From Nitrospira sp. CR1.2 (lineage in GTDB: Bacteria > Nitrospirota > Nitrospiria > Nitrospirales > Nitrospiraceae), in assembly GCA_014055495.1 (NCBI GenBank), contig WIAG01000030.1, positions 1 to 43,438 of the forward strand: a DNA stretch of 43,438 bases, in the 5' to 3' direction. Below, one piece after another: positions 25,202 through 33,059 of the stretch. The notes under the pieces are model-generated. The model ran no database searches. It was given only the letters and a program-made list of their open reading frames with translations, and was not told where the DNA came from. The position numbers and the translations under genes were made by a program. Numbering within the stretch: the first letter of the stretch is position 1; the number at the start of each line of letters is the position of its first letter.

Positions 25202-26716
25202 TTGGCCTCTTTGGCATCAGGAGGCAGTGCCATTTTGGTTGCGTCCGTGTTTGGCAATGGTATCAGTTATTTATTCTCCATTGAGCTTGCCAGACTTCTT
25301 GGTCCAGGTGATTATGGCGTGTATGCTTTGGGGCTGACTCTTTTTAACGTTCTCGTTTTGCTCACATCCCAGAGTGTTGGCACTGCCGGTATTCGATACG
25401 TCTCTCAAGCGCTCGGACTCGATCAGGTTCACCAGGTGCGAACAACAATTCTGGCTACGTTGCTGCTAACAGTCGTTGGTAGTTGCATTTCTGCGAGTAG
25501 CCTATTGTTGCTTTCGAAACGTGTGGCGCTAAGTGTTTATGCTCAGCCAGAACTTGCTCCCGTTCTAACCATTTTTGCTCTTGCGATTCCCCTGGCCTCA
25601 ACTAGCTATGTTCTAGTTTCCATACTTCAAGCATTCCAGAGTTTGAAGTACACCACACTAGTCAGATACCTCTGGGAGCCTGTGGGAAAGACTTGTTTAG
25701 GCCTCTCACTTTTCATGCTTGGGTTCGGATTAGAAGGAGTCGTAACAGGCATAGTGATCACCTTCGTGATTGCAGTTCTGATTGGAGGGCAGGCTCTCAG
25801 GAGACAGTGGAAATTGCTGCCGCAGGCCAGCAATGAGTTGGCTATCATCGATGTAGTGAAAGTCACACGATTCTGCGGTCCGCTACTCGTCTCGAATATA
25901 TTTGGCGTAATTGCTCCACGCTCAGACATTCTCATTCTCGGGTATTGGGCTAGTTCGTACGAAACAGGTGTTTATCAATCTGCACTTCAAACCGCTGGAG
26001 TCATTGCTCTTGTCCTGGGCGCTTTCGAAACCGCTCTGGCTCCATCAATTGCGAGAGTCCTAGCTCAAAAGCATCTTGGGAGATTGTGCGACCTCTATCA
26101 GTCCGGTGCTCGCCTTGTCTTTGCTTTAACCATTCCATTATTCGTACTGATCAGCTTATTTGCAGAAGAGATTCTAGGAATGTTTGGTTCGGGGTTCTCT
26201 GTGGGTGCTGCCTGTTTAATAGTCCTTTCTGTCGGACACCTTGTAAACAGTGCCGCATCCTCACCCAACCATGTTCTTCTTATGGACGGACGATCACGTA
26301 TTGTGATGGCAAATACCATCATTGTTGGACTCATCCAAGTCGCAGCCATCAGTGTGCTTGCGCCATTCTGGGGAATGATCGGGGTTGCATTCGCAACAGC
26401 AAGTGGGCTTGTCACCCTGGCAGCATTGAGAATTGTGCAAGTTTGGCGAATCTATCGTATCCAGCCATTTACGTGGGACCTTTTCAAACCACTTTGTTGT
26501 GGCGCCTTAACGATCACGGTCGTTAGTGTGATGAGAGTTCAATTTGTCGAAATACCTATTGCTGTACTTGTATTGCTTTCAATGACTCTTTATATCGGCC
26601 TTCTAGTTATCGCGGGGGTGGCTTCTTCAGACCGGGCGATTCTCCAAAGCGTCGCACAGCGACTAGGGGTTCTAAGGGTATTTAATGGCATTCTGGAATT
26701 CACCAAGCATCCATGA
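25202..26716 (+). CDS. Wzx-type polysaccharide flippase (MATE/MOP superfamily)
   Basis: Membrane protein of 504 residues with about 12 to 14 helices that would move lipid-linked repeat units across the inner membrane. The family start is clear: FGNGISYLFSIELARLLGPGDYGVYALGLTL (about 18-48, quoted in part), with a second-half repeat around RSDILILGYWASSYETGVYQSA. TTG at 25202 is the first conventional start, but no ribosome site is seen there. A perfect AAGGAG (25140-25145) lies eight bases before an in-frame ATA at 25154, which would add 16 residues. The gene ends just before the next GT4 and shares the AT-richer composition of the cassette. Confidence 0.88.
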   Translation: MASLASGGSAILVASVFGNGISYLFSIELARLLGPGDYGVYALGLTLFNVLVLLTSQSVGTAGIRYVSQALGLDQVHQVRTTILATLLLTVVGSCISASSLLLLSKRVALSVYAQPELAPVLTIFALAIPLASTSYVLVSILQAFQSLKYTTLVRYLWEPVGKTCLGLSLFMLGFGLEGVVTGIVITFVIAVLIGGQALRRQWKLLPQASNELAIIDVVKVTRFCGPLLVSNIFGVIAPRSDILILGYWASSYETGVYQSALQTAGVIALVLGAFETALAPSIARVLAQKHLGRLCDLYQSGARLVFALTIPLFVLISLFAEEILGMFGSGFSVGAACLIVLSVGHLVNSAASSPNHVLLMDGRSRIVMANTIIVGLIQVAAISVLAPFWGMIGVAFATASGLVTLAALRIVQVWRIYRIQPFTWDLFKPLCCGALTITVVSVMRVQFVEIPIAVLVLLSMTLYIGLLVIAGVASSDRAILQSVAQRLGVLRVFNGILEFTKHP

Positions 26717-26731
26717 AACGCTGTTGTGTGC

Positions 26732-27919
26732 ATGACGACTCACAGAAGGCTCCTGATCATCGGCCCCACGCCGCCCCCTTACCATGGAGTAGCTGTGGCA
26801 ATGCAAACATTGCTTCAATCAAGTCTGGTCGATCGATTTCGAGTGTCTCACCTCGATCTTGCCGATCGCCGCGGTATCCAGCACGTCAACAAGCCTGATT
26901 TGCACGACGTGGTGTTGTTCTGTCAGCAGTGGATAAAACTTATCTCGATCCTCGCGAGGAAACGTCCTGCGGCAACCTATTTAGTCCTTTCACAATCAAC
27001 TATCGGCTTCATCCGTGACAGTTTATTGCTCTGGCCTGCATTCATAAGAGGAAGCCGCCTCGTGCTCCATCTCCATGGCGGAAATTTCCGCGAATGGTTC
27101 CTCGGTCGATCCTGGTTGATGAGGACCTATGTCCGCACGGTGCTTGGCCGAGCCACTCGCGTTGTGGTCTTAGGGGAATCGTTCAGAAATCTGTTTGAGG
27201 GTATCGTGGCAGCCCGCAACGTCTGTGTAGTGCCCAATGGTGTCGACTGTCCGAGCTCGGGGCGAACTGTACGAAGGGGAGACAGCAACCCAAGATATCG
27301 GGTGCTTCATTTGAGCACCTTGAGTCACTTGAAAGGCGCGCTCGTACTGTTGAAGGCGATTCCTTTTGTTGTGAGGCATCGACAAGATGTCGAGTTCATA
27401 TTTGCCGGCCCCTGGTCGCATGAACAAGATCAACGCTGGGCAGAGGCATTCATTGCTCAAGAAGGTGTCTCACCATACATTCGTTTCACCGGACAGGTAG
27501 ACGGGGTGGAAAAACAGGCCTTGTTTGAGACCTCCCACCTTTTTGTCTTTCCTGGTGTGCAGCAGGAGGGGCAACCATTGGTCGTCCTCGAAGCAATGGC
27601 CGCCGGCTTACCCGTGATCTATACGGATCGAGGCTGTTTAAGAGAAACAGTAGGCGGTCGTGAGTGTGGACTGGAAGTCAGGGTCAATGATGCAGCCGAT
27701 CTTGCGGACCGTATCGTATGGCTACTCGACCACCAGGAAGAGTGTAATGCCATGGGACTGGCAGGTCGAAAGCGACAACGACAGTTATTTTCACGAGACG
27801 CGCATGTTGAAAAAATGATTCAGGTGTTTGAGGGAGTTATGCGAGGTGGGGGTGATCGGCAGGCTCCGTCGACCACAACGCCTCCAAATACTAAGCATCC
27901 TCAGCAGAAACGAGCATAA
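26732..27919 (+). CDS. GT4-family glycosyltransferase
   Basis: GT-B transferase of 395 residues. The N-terminal domain begins with LLIIGPTPPPYHGVAVAMQTL, a glycine-rich acceptor loop typical of GT4. The donor domain has VLHLSTLSHLKGALVLLKAI (about 190-209), FIFAGPW, and the E-x7-E region QQEGQPLVVLEAMAAGLPVIYTD, where both glutamates are present (unlike the other GT4 here). The last 25 residues are a low-complexity Thr/Pro/Lys tail. The frame begins at GTG 26726; the ATG at 26732 is chosen. It probably adds a sugar to the same repeat unit; the donor is unknown. GC content is returning to the genome level here. Confidence 0.88.
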   Translation: MTTHRRLLIIGPTPPPYHGVAVAMQTLLQSSLVDRFRVSHLDLADRRGIQHVNKPDLHDVVLFCQQWIKLISILARKRPAATYLVLSQSTIGFIRDSLLLWPAFIRGSRLVLHLHGGNFREWFLGRSWLMRTYVRTVLGRATRVVVLGESFRNLFEGIVAARNVCVVPNGVDCPSSGRTVRRGDSNPRYRVLHLSTLSHLKGALVLLKAIPFVVRHRQDVEFIFAGPWSHEQDQRWAEAFIAQEGVSPYIRFTGQVDGVEKQALFETSHLFVFPGVQQEGQPLVVLEAMAAGLPVIYTDRGCLRETVGGRECGLEVRVNDAADLADRIVWLLDHQEECNAMGLAGRKRQRQLFSRDAHVEKMIQVFEGVMRGGGDRQAPSTTTPPNTKHPQQKRA

Positions 27920-27926
27920 ACCTCTT

Positions 27927-28721
27927 ATGGAACGTTCAACCGCTGGGACAACTGATCGACCGACGAACTCATCCATTCTACTTGGTGTTCAATTGGGAAT
28001 GGAAGGCTTGCCGGATCTCACTCGCGAAGCACTCGCTGCTGTGGACAGCAACCGGTCGCAAGTCGTGTTCGTCTGTGCCAACCCCCATTCCTTGGCCGTT
28101 GCTCAGACTGATATTAGGTTCAGGGAGGCGCTGAGCCAGGCAGAGCAGGTTGTGGCAGACGGGGTGGGGATCACCTTAATGGCTCGACTTGCCCGCGTAC
28201 GCTGTGGCCCGCGGATCACAGGCCACGACTACTTTTATGCTCTCCTAAATGCGTTGCAACAGCGTGGGCAGGGGCGAATCTTTTTCTTCGGATCCTCGCA
28301 GCGAGTACTCGATCTCATTGTGGAACGTTTTCGGCACGAATTTCCGGCACTCACACTGTGCGGTATACATTCTCCGCCGTTTGGGGCCTGGAGTGAAGAT
28401 GAGAATACTAGGATGATCCGCCTCATCAACGACGCCCAGCCCGACGTGCTGTGGGTTGGCATGACCGCGCCTAAGCAGGAAACGTGGGTCCAGACGAATC
28501 GTAAGCGCCTCCGTGTTCCGGTCATCGGGTCGATCGGAGCGGTTTTTGATTTCTATGCCGGGACGCATCCTCGGTCGCCCCGGTGGATTTGTCGACTGGG
28601 ATTAGAATGGGTGTACCGGTTCGTAAGAGAACCCCGTCGCATGTGGAGACGTAACTTCGTGTCTGCACCAAAGTTTATTGGATTGATTGTGTGGCGGCAC
28701 ATCTTGGGGTTTTCCAAATAG
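27927..28721 (+). CDS. WecG/TagA/CpsF-family glycosyltransferase
   Basis: GT26-family enzyme of 264 residues that adds the second sugar, often ManNAc or its acid, to a lipid-linked primer at the membrane. Motifs: VFVCANPHSLAVAQ, ADGVGITLMARL with GPRITGHDYF, IFFFGSSQRVLD, VGMTAPKQETWV, and the end GSIGAVFDFYAGT...RSPRW....GLEWVYR...EP.RMWRR. The frame is open upstream through the GT4 tail; the ATG at 27927, seven bases after its stop, gives the family length plus a short leader. A ManNAc transferase would fit the wecB epimerase at 13348, but that link is inference. Confidence 0.9.
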   Translation: MERSTAGTTDRPTNSSILLGVQLGMEGLPDLTREALAAVDSNRSQVVFVCANPHSLAVAQTDIRFREALSQAEQVVADGVGITLMARLARVRCGPRITGHDYFYALLNALQQRGQGRIFFFGSSQRVLDLIVERFRHEFPALTLCGIHSPPFGAWSEDENTRMIRLINDAQPDVLWVGMTAPKQETWVQTNRKRLRVPVIGSIGAVFDFYAGTHPRSPRWICRLGLEWVYRFVREPRRMWRRNFVSAPKFIGLIVWRHILGFSK

Positions 28722-29012
28722 GGCTTAGGGACATCCATCCACCTGATCAGATCGAGCCGTTCGGCTCTACTCAATGTATGAAAATGGAACAACATGATGC
28801 ATCTCGGAGCACAAAACCGGAAAGAGCGTGACACTATGATCCACATGGCGGTTATTCCATACAGTTTTAATATACGTACATGGTTTTTTTGATTTTTATC
28901 GAGAAAATGCTTGCGCAGATTTTTTGTTTTAAGTACTCTTCCACCGTAGCCGACCATCAAAATGAAAAATCGAGTCGAAGAGATTCTTCCTTTTGTGATC
29001 AAAGGAGACACG

Positions 29013-29699
29013 ATGAGCAAGGTGAAGCAAAATCTGATCGTCCGGACCATAGGGTTGGCAATAGGCGGTTTTTGCGCGTTGATCATAGTGGCGGATCCGA
29101 GCAACGCAGCAAATGTCTCATTCAATTTCAGCGGCTCAGTCGCTGAGGTCCAGGGTGGAGTGTTCACTGCCGGAGGTTCCGGTTCAAACGGCTTTGGTTC
29201 AGCACTTCCTTTGTCTGGGAATTTCACGTTTAATTCCACAAGCCCCGATCTTTTACCGGGAGATCCTATGTGGGGATTGTATGCGAACCCCGTCCAGAAT
29301 CTGACCGTTAAGATCGGTAACTACACGACAACCTTTTCGCCTGGCTCCAGCGTCATGCAGGTGATCAACAATCCTGGGTTGGGGGATACGTTCAAGCTCA
29401 CGCTCAATGGATTCTCCGGCAGCACAGTAAATGGGTTAACGCCCACAACCTTCGAGATGGAGTTGGTCAACCCGAACGGCAATGTATTCGCGAATGATCA
29501 TCTACCGACCACTCCTCCCAGCCTCTCTTCGTTCGCGTCGAATCAATGGCGTTTGGTGTTTAGTGGGGTTGGGAACAGAGTGCAGGGAGCGCTCACATCA
29601 CTTGTCCCATTGCCTGCGGCAGTATGGTTGTTCGGAGCCGGGTTGATCGCGCTAGTCGGATTGGGATCACGCGGCCTGGCTACGCGCAAAGAATCATAG
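29013..29699 (+). CDS. exported VPLPA-CTERM sorting-signal protein
   Basis: Secreted protein of 228 residues and likely substrate of the exosortase encoded next. An N-terminal signal peptide (about 1-37, ending PSNAA) leads to a Gly/Ser/Asn/Thr-rich beta-type domain with little similarity to enzymes. The C-terminus has the sorting signal: VPLPAAVWLFGAGLIALVG, then a basic tail SRGLATRKES. VPLPA is the motif paired with exosortase D. The frame opens at 28962, but AAAGGAGA at 29001-29008 places the start at 29013. The 291 bases upstream hold no gene; they contain a short hairpin (28754-28767) and T-rich runs, and no firm promoter. Confidence 0.88.
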   Translation: MSKVKQNLIVRTIGLAIGGFCALIIVADPSNAANVSFNFSGSVAEVQGGVFTAGGSGSNGFGSALPLSGNFTFNSTSPDLLPGDPMWGLYANPVQNLTVKIGNYTTTFSPGSSVMQVINNPGLGDTFKLTLNGFSGSTVNGLTPTTFEMELVNPNGNVFANDHLPTTPPSLSSFASNQWRLVFSGVGNRVQGALTSLVPLPAAVWLFGAGLIALVGLGSRGLATRKES

Positions 29700-29816
29700 G
29701 GCTTGATAGGGATTCAGCGGTCAGAGGATTCACGCGAAAGACCGGTTGTTTCGACTTCTAGCAGCTACGTTACCTCCTACGAAACTGGCGAGAGTCACCC
29801 AACTTGCCGTTCCTTC

Positions 29817-29844
29817 TCCTCTCCCCCCAGTCGGGGGGAGAGGA
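29817..29844. repeat. 12-bp inverted repeat (C/G-rich) in the apparent 5' end of the exosortase frame
   Basis: TCCTCTCCCCCC and its complement pair with a 4-base AGTC loop. It resembles short dispersed palindromic repeats seen in many bacterial genomes. It is followed after about 25 bases by the GTG chosen as the exosortase start, so it is probably untranslated leader. Confidence 0.65.
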
Positions 29845-29867
29845 CTCACATCACATCTAGGTATGCA

Positions 29868-31421
29868 GTGGCTGTCATTGGATTACTCTCTGTCGCCCTC
29901 TTGGGCTACATGTACGCCGACAGCATCGCCTTCCTAGTCGGTCAATGGGGCAGTGACGACTATGGTCATGGGATGTTTGTGCCCTTCATCAGTGCTTTCC
30001 TTCTGTGGCAGAGGCGGCACAGATTGACTAGGCTGAAGCCGGCTCCATCCTGGTTGGGGCCGCTGGTCGTTCTTGCGGGTCTTTTCCTCTACACCGCAGG
30101 CAATTTGGCCACGCTCTATGTGATATCGCATCTTTCCTTGTGGCTTCTCCTCATCGGGCTTGTACTCTCGTTTCTTGGACTCAAAACCCTGCGCGAGACG
30201 GCCTTCCCTCTCGCCTATCTCTTGACTGCCATCCCGCTCCCGGTCTTCCTCTACAACGCGCTTTCCAGCCGGCTTCAACTTTGGTCTTCTGCGCTGGGCG
30301 TGGGAGTGCTCCAATTCATCGGCGTCACCGCGTTTCGTGAAGGGAATGTAATCGATCTCGGCCCGGTACAGTTGCAGGTGGCGGAGGCCTGTAGCGGGAT
30401 TCGTTATCTGTTTCCGCTGACATCTCTGGCCCTGTTGAGTGCATACTTTTTCCGTGATCGCATGTGGAAACGAATTGTGCTGGTACTCTCGGCCTTACCG
30501 ATTTCGGTGCTGGTCAACGGTTTCCGTATCGGGATCGTCGGCGTCCTCGTGGAGTGGTATGGCCCCCAGGCGGCTGATGGCTTTCTGCACCTCTTCGAGG
30601 GATGGGTCCTGTTCCTGGCTACCTTGACTCTGCTGTTGGCGGAAATGTGGGCCCTTTCGCTTGTGCAGCCGATGCCCGGTGCTCGCGGCCTTCTTGATCA
30701 ATTCCGGATCTATGATGAGTCGGCTGTCCCGGAACCGACCTTAACAACCTCGCGGGCCACACCGGCCACGGTGTTGAGGGTTCCAGCCTATGTGGGCAGC
30801 CTCGCCCTGATCCTCCCTGTGGCGCTCTTTTCCTGGTCGATGGGTGATCGGGAGGAGCTGACGCCTGAACGCGCCTCCTTCGTCGATTTTGCCATGCGCA
30901 TCGGAGAGTGGCAGGGGAGCCCCCTACCGGTGGAGACCCAGTTCATCTCCACCCTGCGCTTCGACGATTACTTGCTGGCGGACTTTGCGGCAGCCGGCTC
31001 AAGCCCTATCACTCTCTACATAGCCTACTATCGTTCCCAGCGGAAGGGACAGTCAGCCCATTCTCCGCAAAGCTGCATTCCTGGAGGAGGATGGGAAATC
31101 ATATCCCAGAACACACTTAATTTGGCGGTGAATGGAGCAAGGGGGCAGGCGGTTGCGATCAATCGCGTCCTGATCCAGAAGGATCGGCAAAAACAGCTGG
31201 TGCTCTATTGGTTCAAGCAGCGCGATCGATTCCTGTCCAGCGAGTATCTCGTGAAGTTCTATTTGTTTTGGGATGCCTTGACGAGGCAGCGGAGCGATGG
31301 AGCTTTGATTCGCCTCTCAGCCACCGTCGAGCCGGGAGAACACGACCGGGATGTAGAACAACGTTTGTTGCGATTTGCGGGACAAATTCAGCCTCAACTC
31401 AATCGGTATATCCCGGATTGA
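29868..31421 (+). CDS. xrtD: exosortase D (VPLPA-CTERM-specific) fused to EpsI domain
   Basis: Inner-membrane transpeptidase-like enzyme predicted to cleave VPLPA-CTERM proteins. The exosortase part has multiple helices and the catalytic triad in the expected places: Cys in VAEACSGIRYLFPL, Arg in LVNGFRIGIVGVL and His in FLHLFEGWVLF. The second half is a periplasmic EpsI (DUF3485) domain (about residues 300-515: IGEWQGSPL, YYRSQRKGQS..SPQSCIPGGGW). The fusion and the VPLPA substrate directly upstream both fit XrtD. The open frame reaches a TTG at 29703, but that extension crosses a palindromic repeat and has unlikely composition; GTG at 29868 gives 517 residues. Confidence 0.9.
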   Translation: MAVIGLLSVALLGYMYADSIAFLVGQWGSDDYGHGMFVPFISAFLLWQRRHRLTRLKPAPSWLGPLVVLAGLFLYTAGNLATLYVISHLSLWLLLIGLVLSFLGLKTLRETAFPLAYLLTAIPLPVFLYNALSSRLQLWSSALGVGVLQFIGVTAFREGNVIDLGPVQLQVAEACSGIRYLFPLTSLALLSAYFFRDRMWKRIVLVLSALPISVLVNGFRIGIVGVLVEWYGPQAADGFLHLFEGWVLFLATLTLLLAEMWALSLVQPMPGARGLLDQFRIYDESAVPEPTLTTSRATPATVLRVPAYVGSLALILPVALFSWSMGDREELTPERASFVDFAMRIGEWQGSPLPVETQFISTLRFDDYLLADFAAAGSSPITLYIAYYRSQRKGQSAHSPQSCIPGGGWEIISQNTLNLAVNGARGQAVAINRVLIQKDRQKQLVLYWFKQRDRFLSSEYLVKFYLFWDALTRQRSDGALIRLSATVEPGEHDRDVEQRLLRFAGQIQPQLNRYIPD

Positions 31422-31423
31422 CC

Positions 31424-33052
31424 ATGACCAGTGCCGTCTTTTTCAGTTTCATCACCTCGCTATTTATCTGCATGGCCTTGATCCCGCCTTTGCAGCTGAA
31501 CGCCGGGCGTTGGAGCTTCATGGATCTTCCCGGTGGACGAAAGGTGCATGCGAACCCGATCCCACGGATCGGCGGGATTGCCTTCGGGTTTGCCGCGCTG
31601 CTGTCCATATTCTTCTGGGTTCCACAAGATCCAGTCATTCCGTCGGTGTTGGTGAGCGCGGCGATCATCCTGGGATTCGGCATTTGGGACGACCGTACCA
31701 ATCTGAACTACCGCACGAAACTCCTCGGACAATTATTGGCCGTCCTGGTGGTGATTATCCTCGGCCATATTCGTTTCGAGCAGATCCCGTTTTTCTACGA
31801 AGAGGAAGCACCGCTCTGGCTGACGGTGCCTTTGACCGTGGTGTTTCTTATCGGGTCCTCCAATGCAGTGAACCTTTCCGACGGCCTGGACGGATTGGCT
31901 GGTGGGTTGGCCTTTTTGAGCTTTGCCGGAATTGCCTATCTGGCTTATTTGTCGAACGACACCGCCGTGTTGGTGCTAGCGGCGGGATTTTTAGGCGGCC
32001 TGTTGGGATTCTTGCGCTACAACACCTATCCGGCCAGAATCTTCATGGGTGACGCAGGGAGTCAGCTGCTCGGGTTTTCCATGGGTGTCCTTGTGCTCCT
32101 CTTGAGCGACCCTGGGCGTGCGCCCTTTCCTGTCACGGTCGGACTGCTGGTGCTGGGATTGCCGTTTCTCGACACACTTGCGGTGATGGGGCAGCGGCTT
32201 GCAAGGGGTCGGTCACCCTTCATCGGAGACCGGAACCATGTCCACCACAAGCTGCTGGCGCTTGGGCTGTCCCATTATGAAGCCGTCATTGTCATCTATG
32301 GGATTCAAGCGGTAATGGTCGGGCTAGCCTATCTCCTGCGTTGGCAATCCGATGCCTTGATCCTGGCCATCTACGGAGGATTTGCCATGGCCATGTTCGC
32401 GCTGTTCGTGGCGACAGAGCGAGGAGGCCTTCTCCTGTCTCAGGCATCGAAGGGGCGCGTCCTCTCAGATACAAAATTGGCCCGTGCCGGCTTGTGGCTT
32501 AGTGACATGGCGCCGCGCTTTCTCGCGGTCGTGGTGCCATTGTTTTTGATCGCGAACGTATTTTTGCCAGGCCATGTCCCGATGGATGTCGGATACGCAG
32601 CCCTCAGCCTGTTTGCTGTGGTCTTGGGAGGCTTCTGGTTCATGCCGCAGTATCGATCCCATTTTGTGCGCGGGGGCCTGTACGTCGGGAGTGCGTTCCT
32701 CATGTATATGGGCGAGCAGTCCGGCATCCCGGATATCTGGCCGATCTACGTGACGCAGAACACGCTGTTGGCCCTGATTGCCATCCTGGTGCTATTGAGC
32801 ATGCGATTCAACCGCAGCAACCGGTTTCAGACCACCCCTTTGGATTACCTGATGGTGTTCTTCGCCTTGATCGTTCCGTTGTTGCCGGAAATGCGCGCCG
32901 ACATGCCGACCCTGAGCATTCTGGCAGCCAAACTCATTGTGCTGTATTTTTCGTTCGAACTGTTGCTCCATACGTTTACCGATCGAGTCAAGCAACTTGG
33001 CCTGGTGTCGTTGTGGATCCTGCTCGGACTGGGAGTTCGGGCATGGTTGTAG
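31424..33052 (+). CDS. WecA/MraY-like polyprenyl-phosphate sugar-1-phosphate transferase
   Basis: Membrane enzyme of 542 residues that should transfer a sugar-phosphate to undecaprenyl phosphate, starting repeat-unit synthesis. Motifs: KVHANPIPRIGG (40-51), FGIWDDR (85-91), NAVNLSDGLDGLAGG (147-161), RIFMGDAGSQLLG (205-217) and the cytosolic HVHH (272-275). The family is usually about 350 residues; here residues 350-542 add about five further helices (for example 367-380, 392-407, 447-460) with no familiar motif. The frame is open upstream through xrtD, but the ATG two bases after the xrtD stop is the natural start. Confidence 0.88.
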   Translation: MTSAVFFSFITSLFICMALIPPLQLNAGRWSFMDLPGGRKVHANPIPRIGGIAFGFAALLSIFFWVPQDPVIPSVLVSAAIILGFGIWDDRTNLNYRTKLLGQLLAVLVVIILGHIRFEQIPFFYEEEAPLWLTVPLTVVFLIGSSNAVNLSDGLDGLAGGLAFLSFAGIAYLAYLSNDTAVLVLAAGFLGGLLGFLRYNTYPARIFMGDAGSQLLGFSMGVLVLLLSDPGRAPFPVTVGLLVLGLPFLDTLAVMGQRLARGRSPFIGDRNHVHHKLLALGLSHYEAVIVIYGIQAVMVGLAYLLRWQSDALILAIYGGFAMAMFALFVATERGGLLLSQASKGRVLSDTKLARAGLWLSDMAPRFLAVVVPLFLIANVFLPGHVPMDVGYAALSLFAVVLGGFWFMPQYRSHFVRGGLYVGSAFLMYMGEQSGIPDIWPIYVTQNTLLALIAILVLLSMRFNRSNRFQTTPLDYLMVFFALIVPLLPEMRADMPTLSILAAKLIVLYFSFELLLHTFTDRVKQLGLVSLWILLGLGVRAWL

Positions 33053-33059
33053 GAGCGAA

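Noticed and set aside
28850-29012. Possible sigma-54 or sigma-70 promoter before the VPLPA-CTERM gene
   Set aside because: No GG-N10-GC pair with proper flanks, and the TTGCGC/TACTCT pairing has a poor -10, so no promoter is called.
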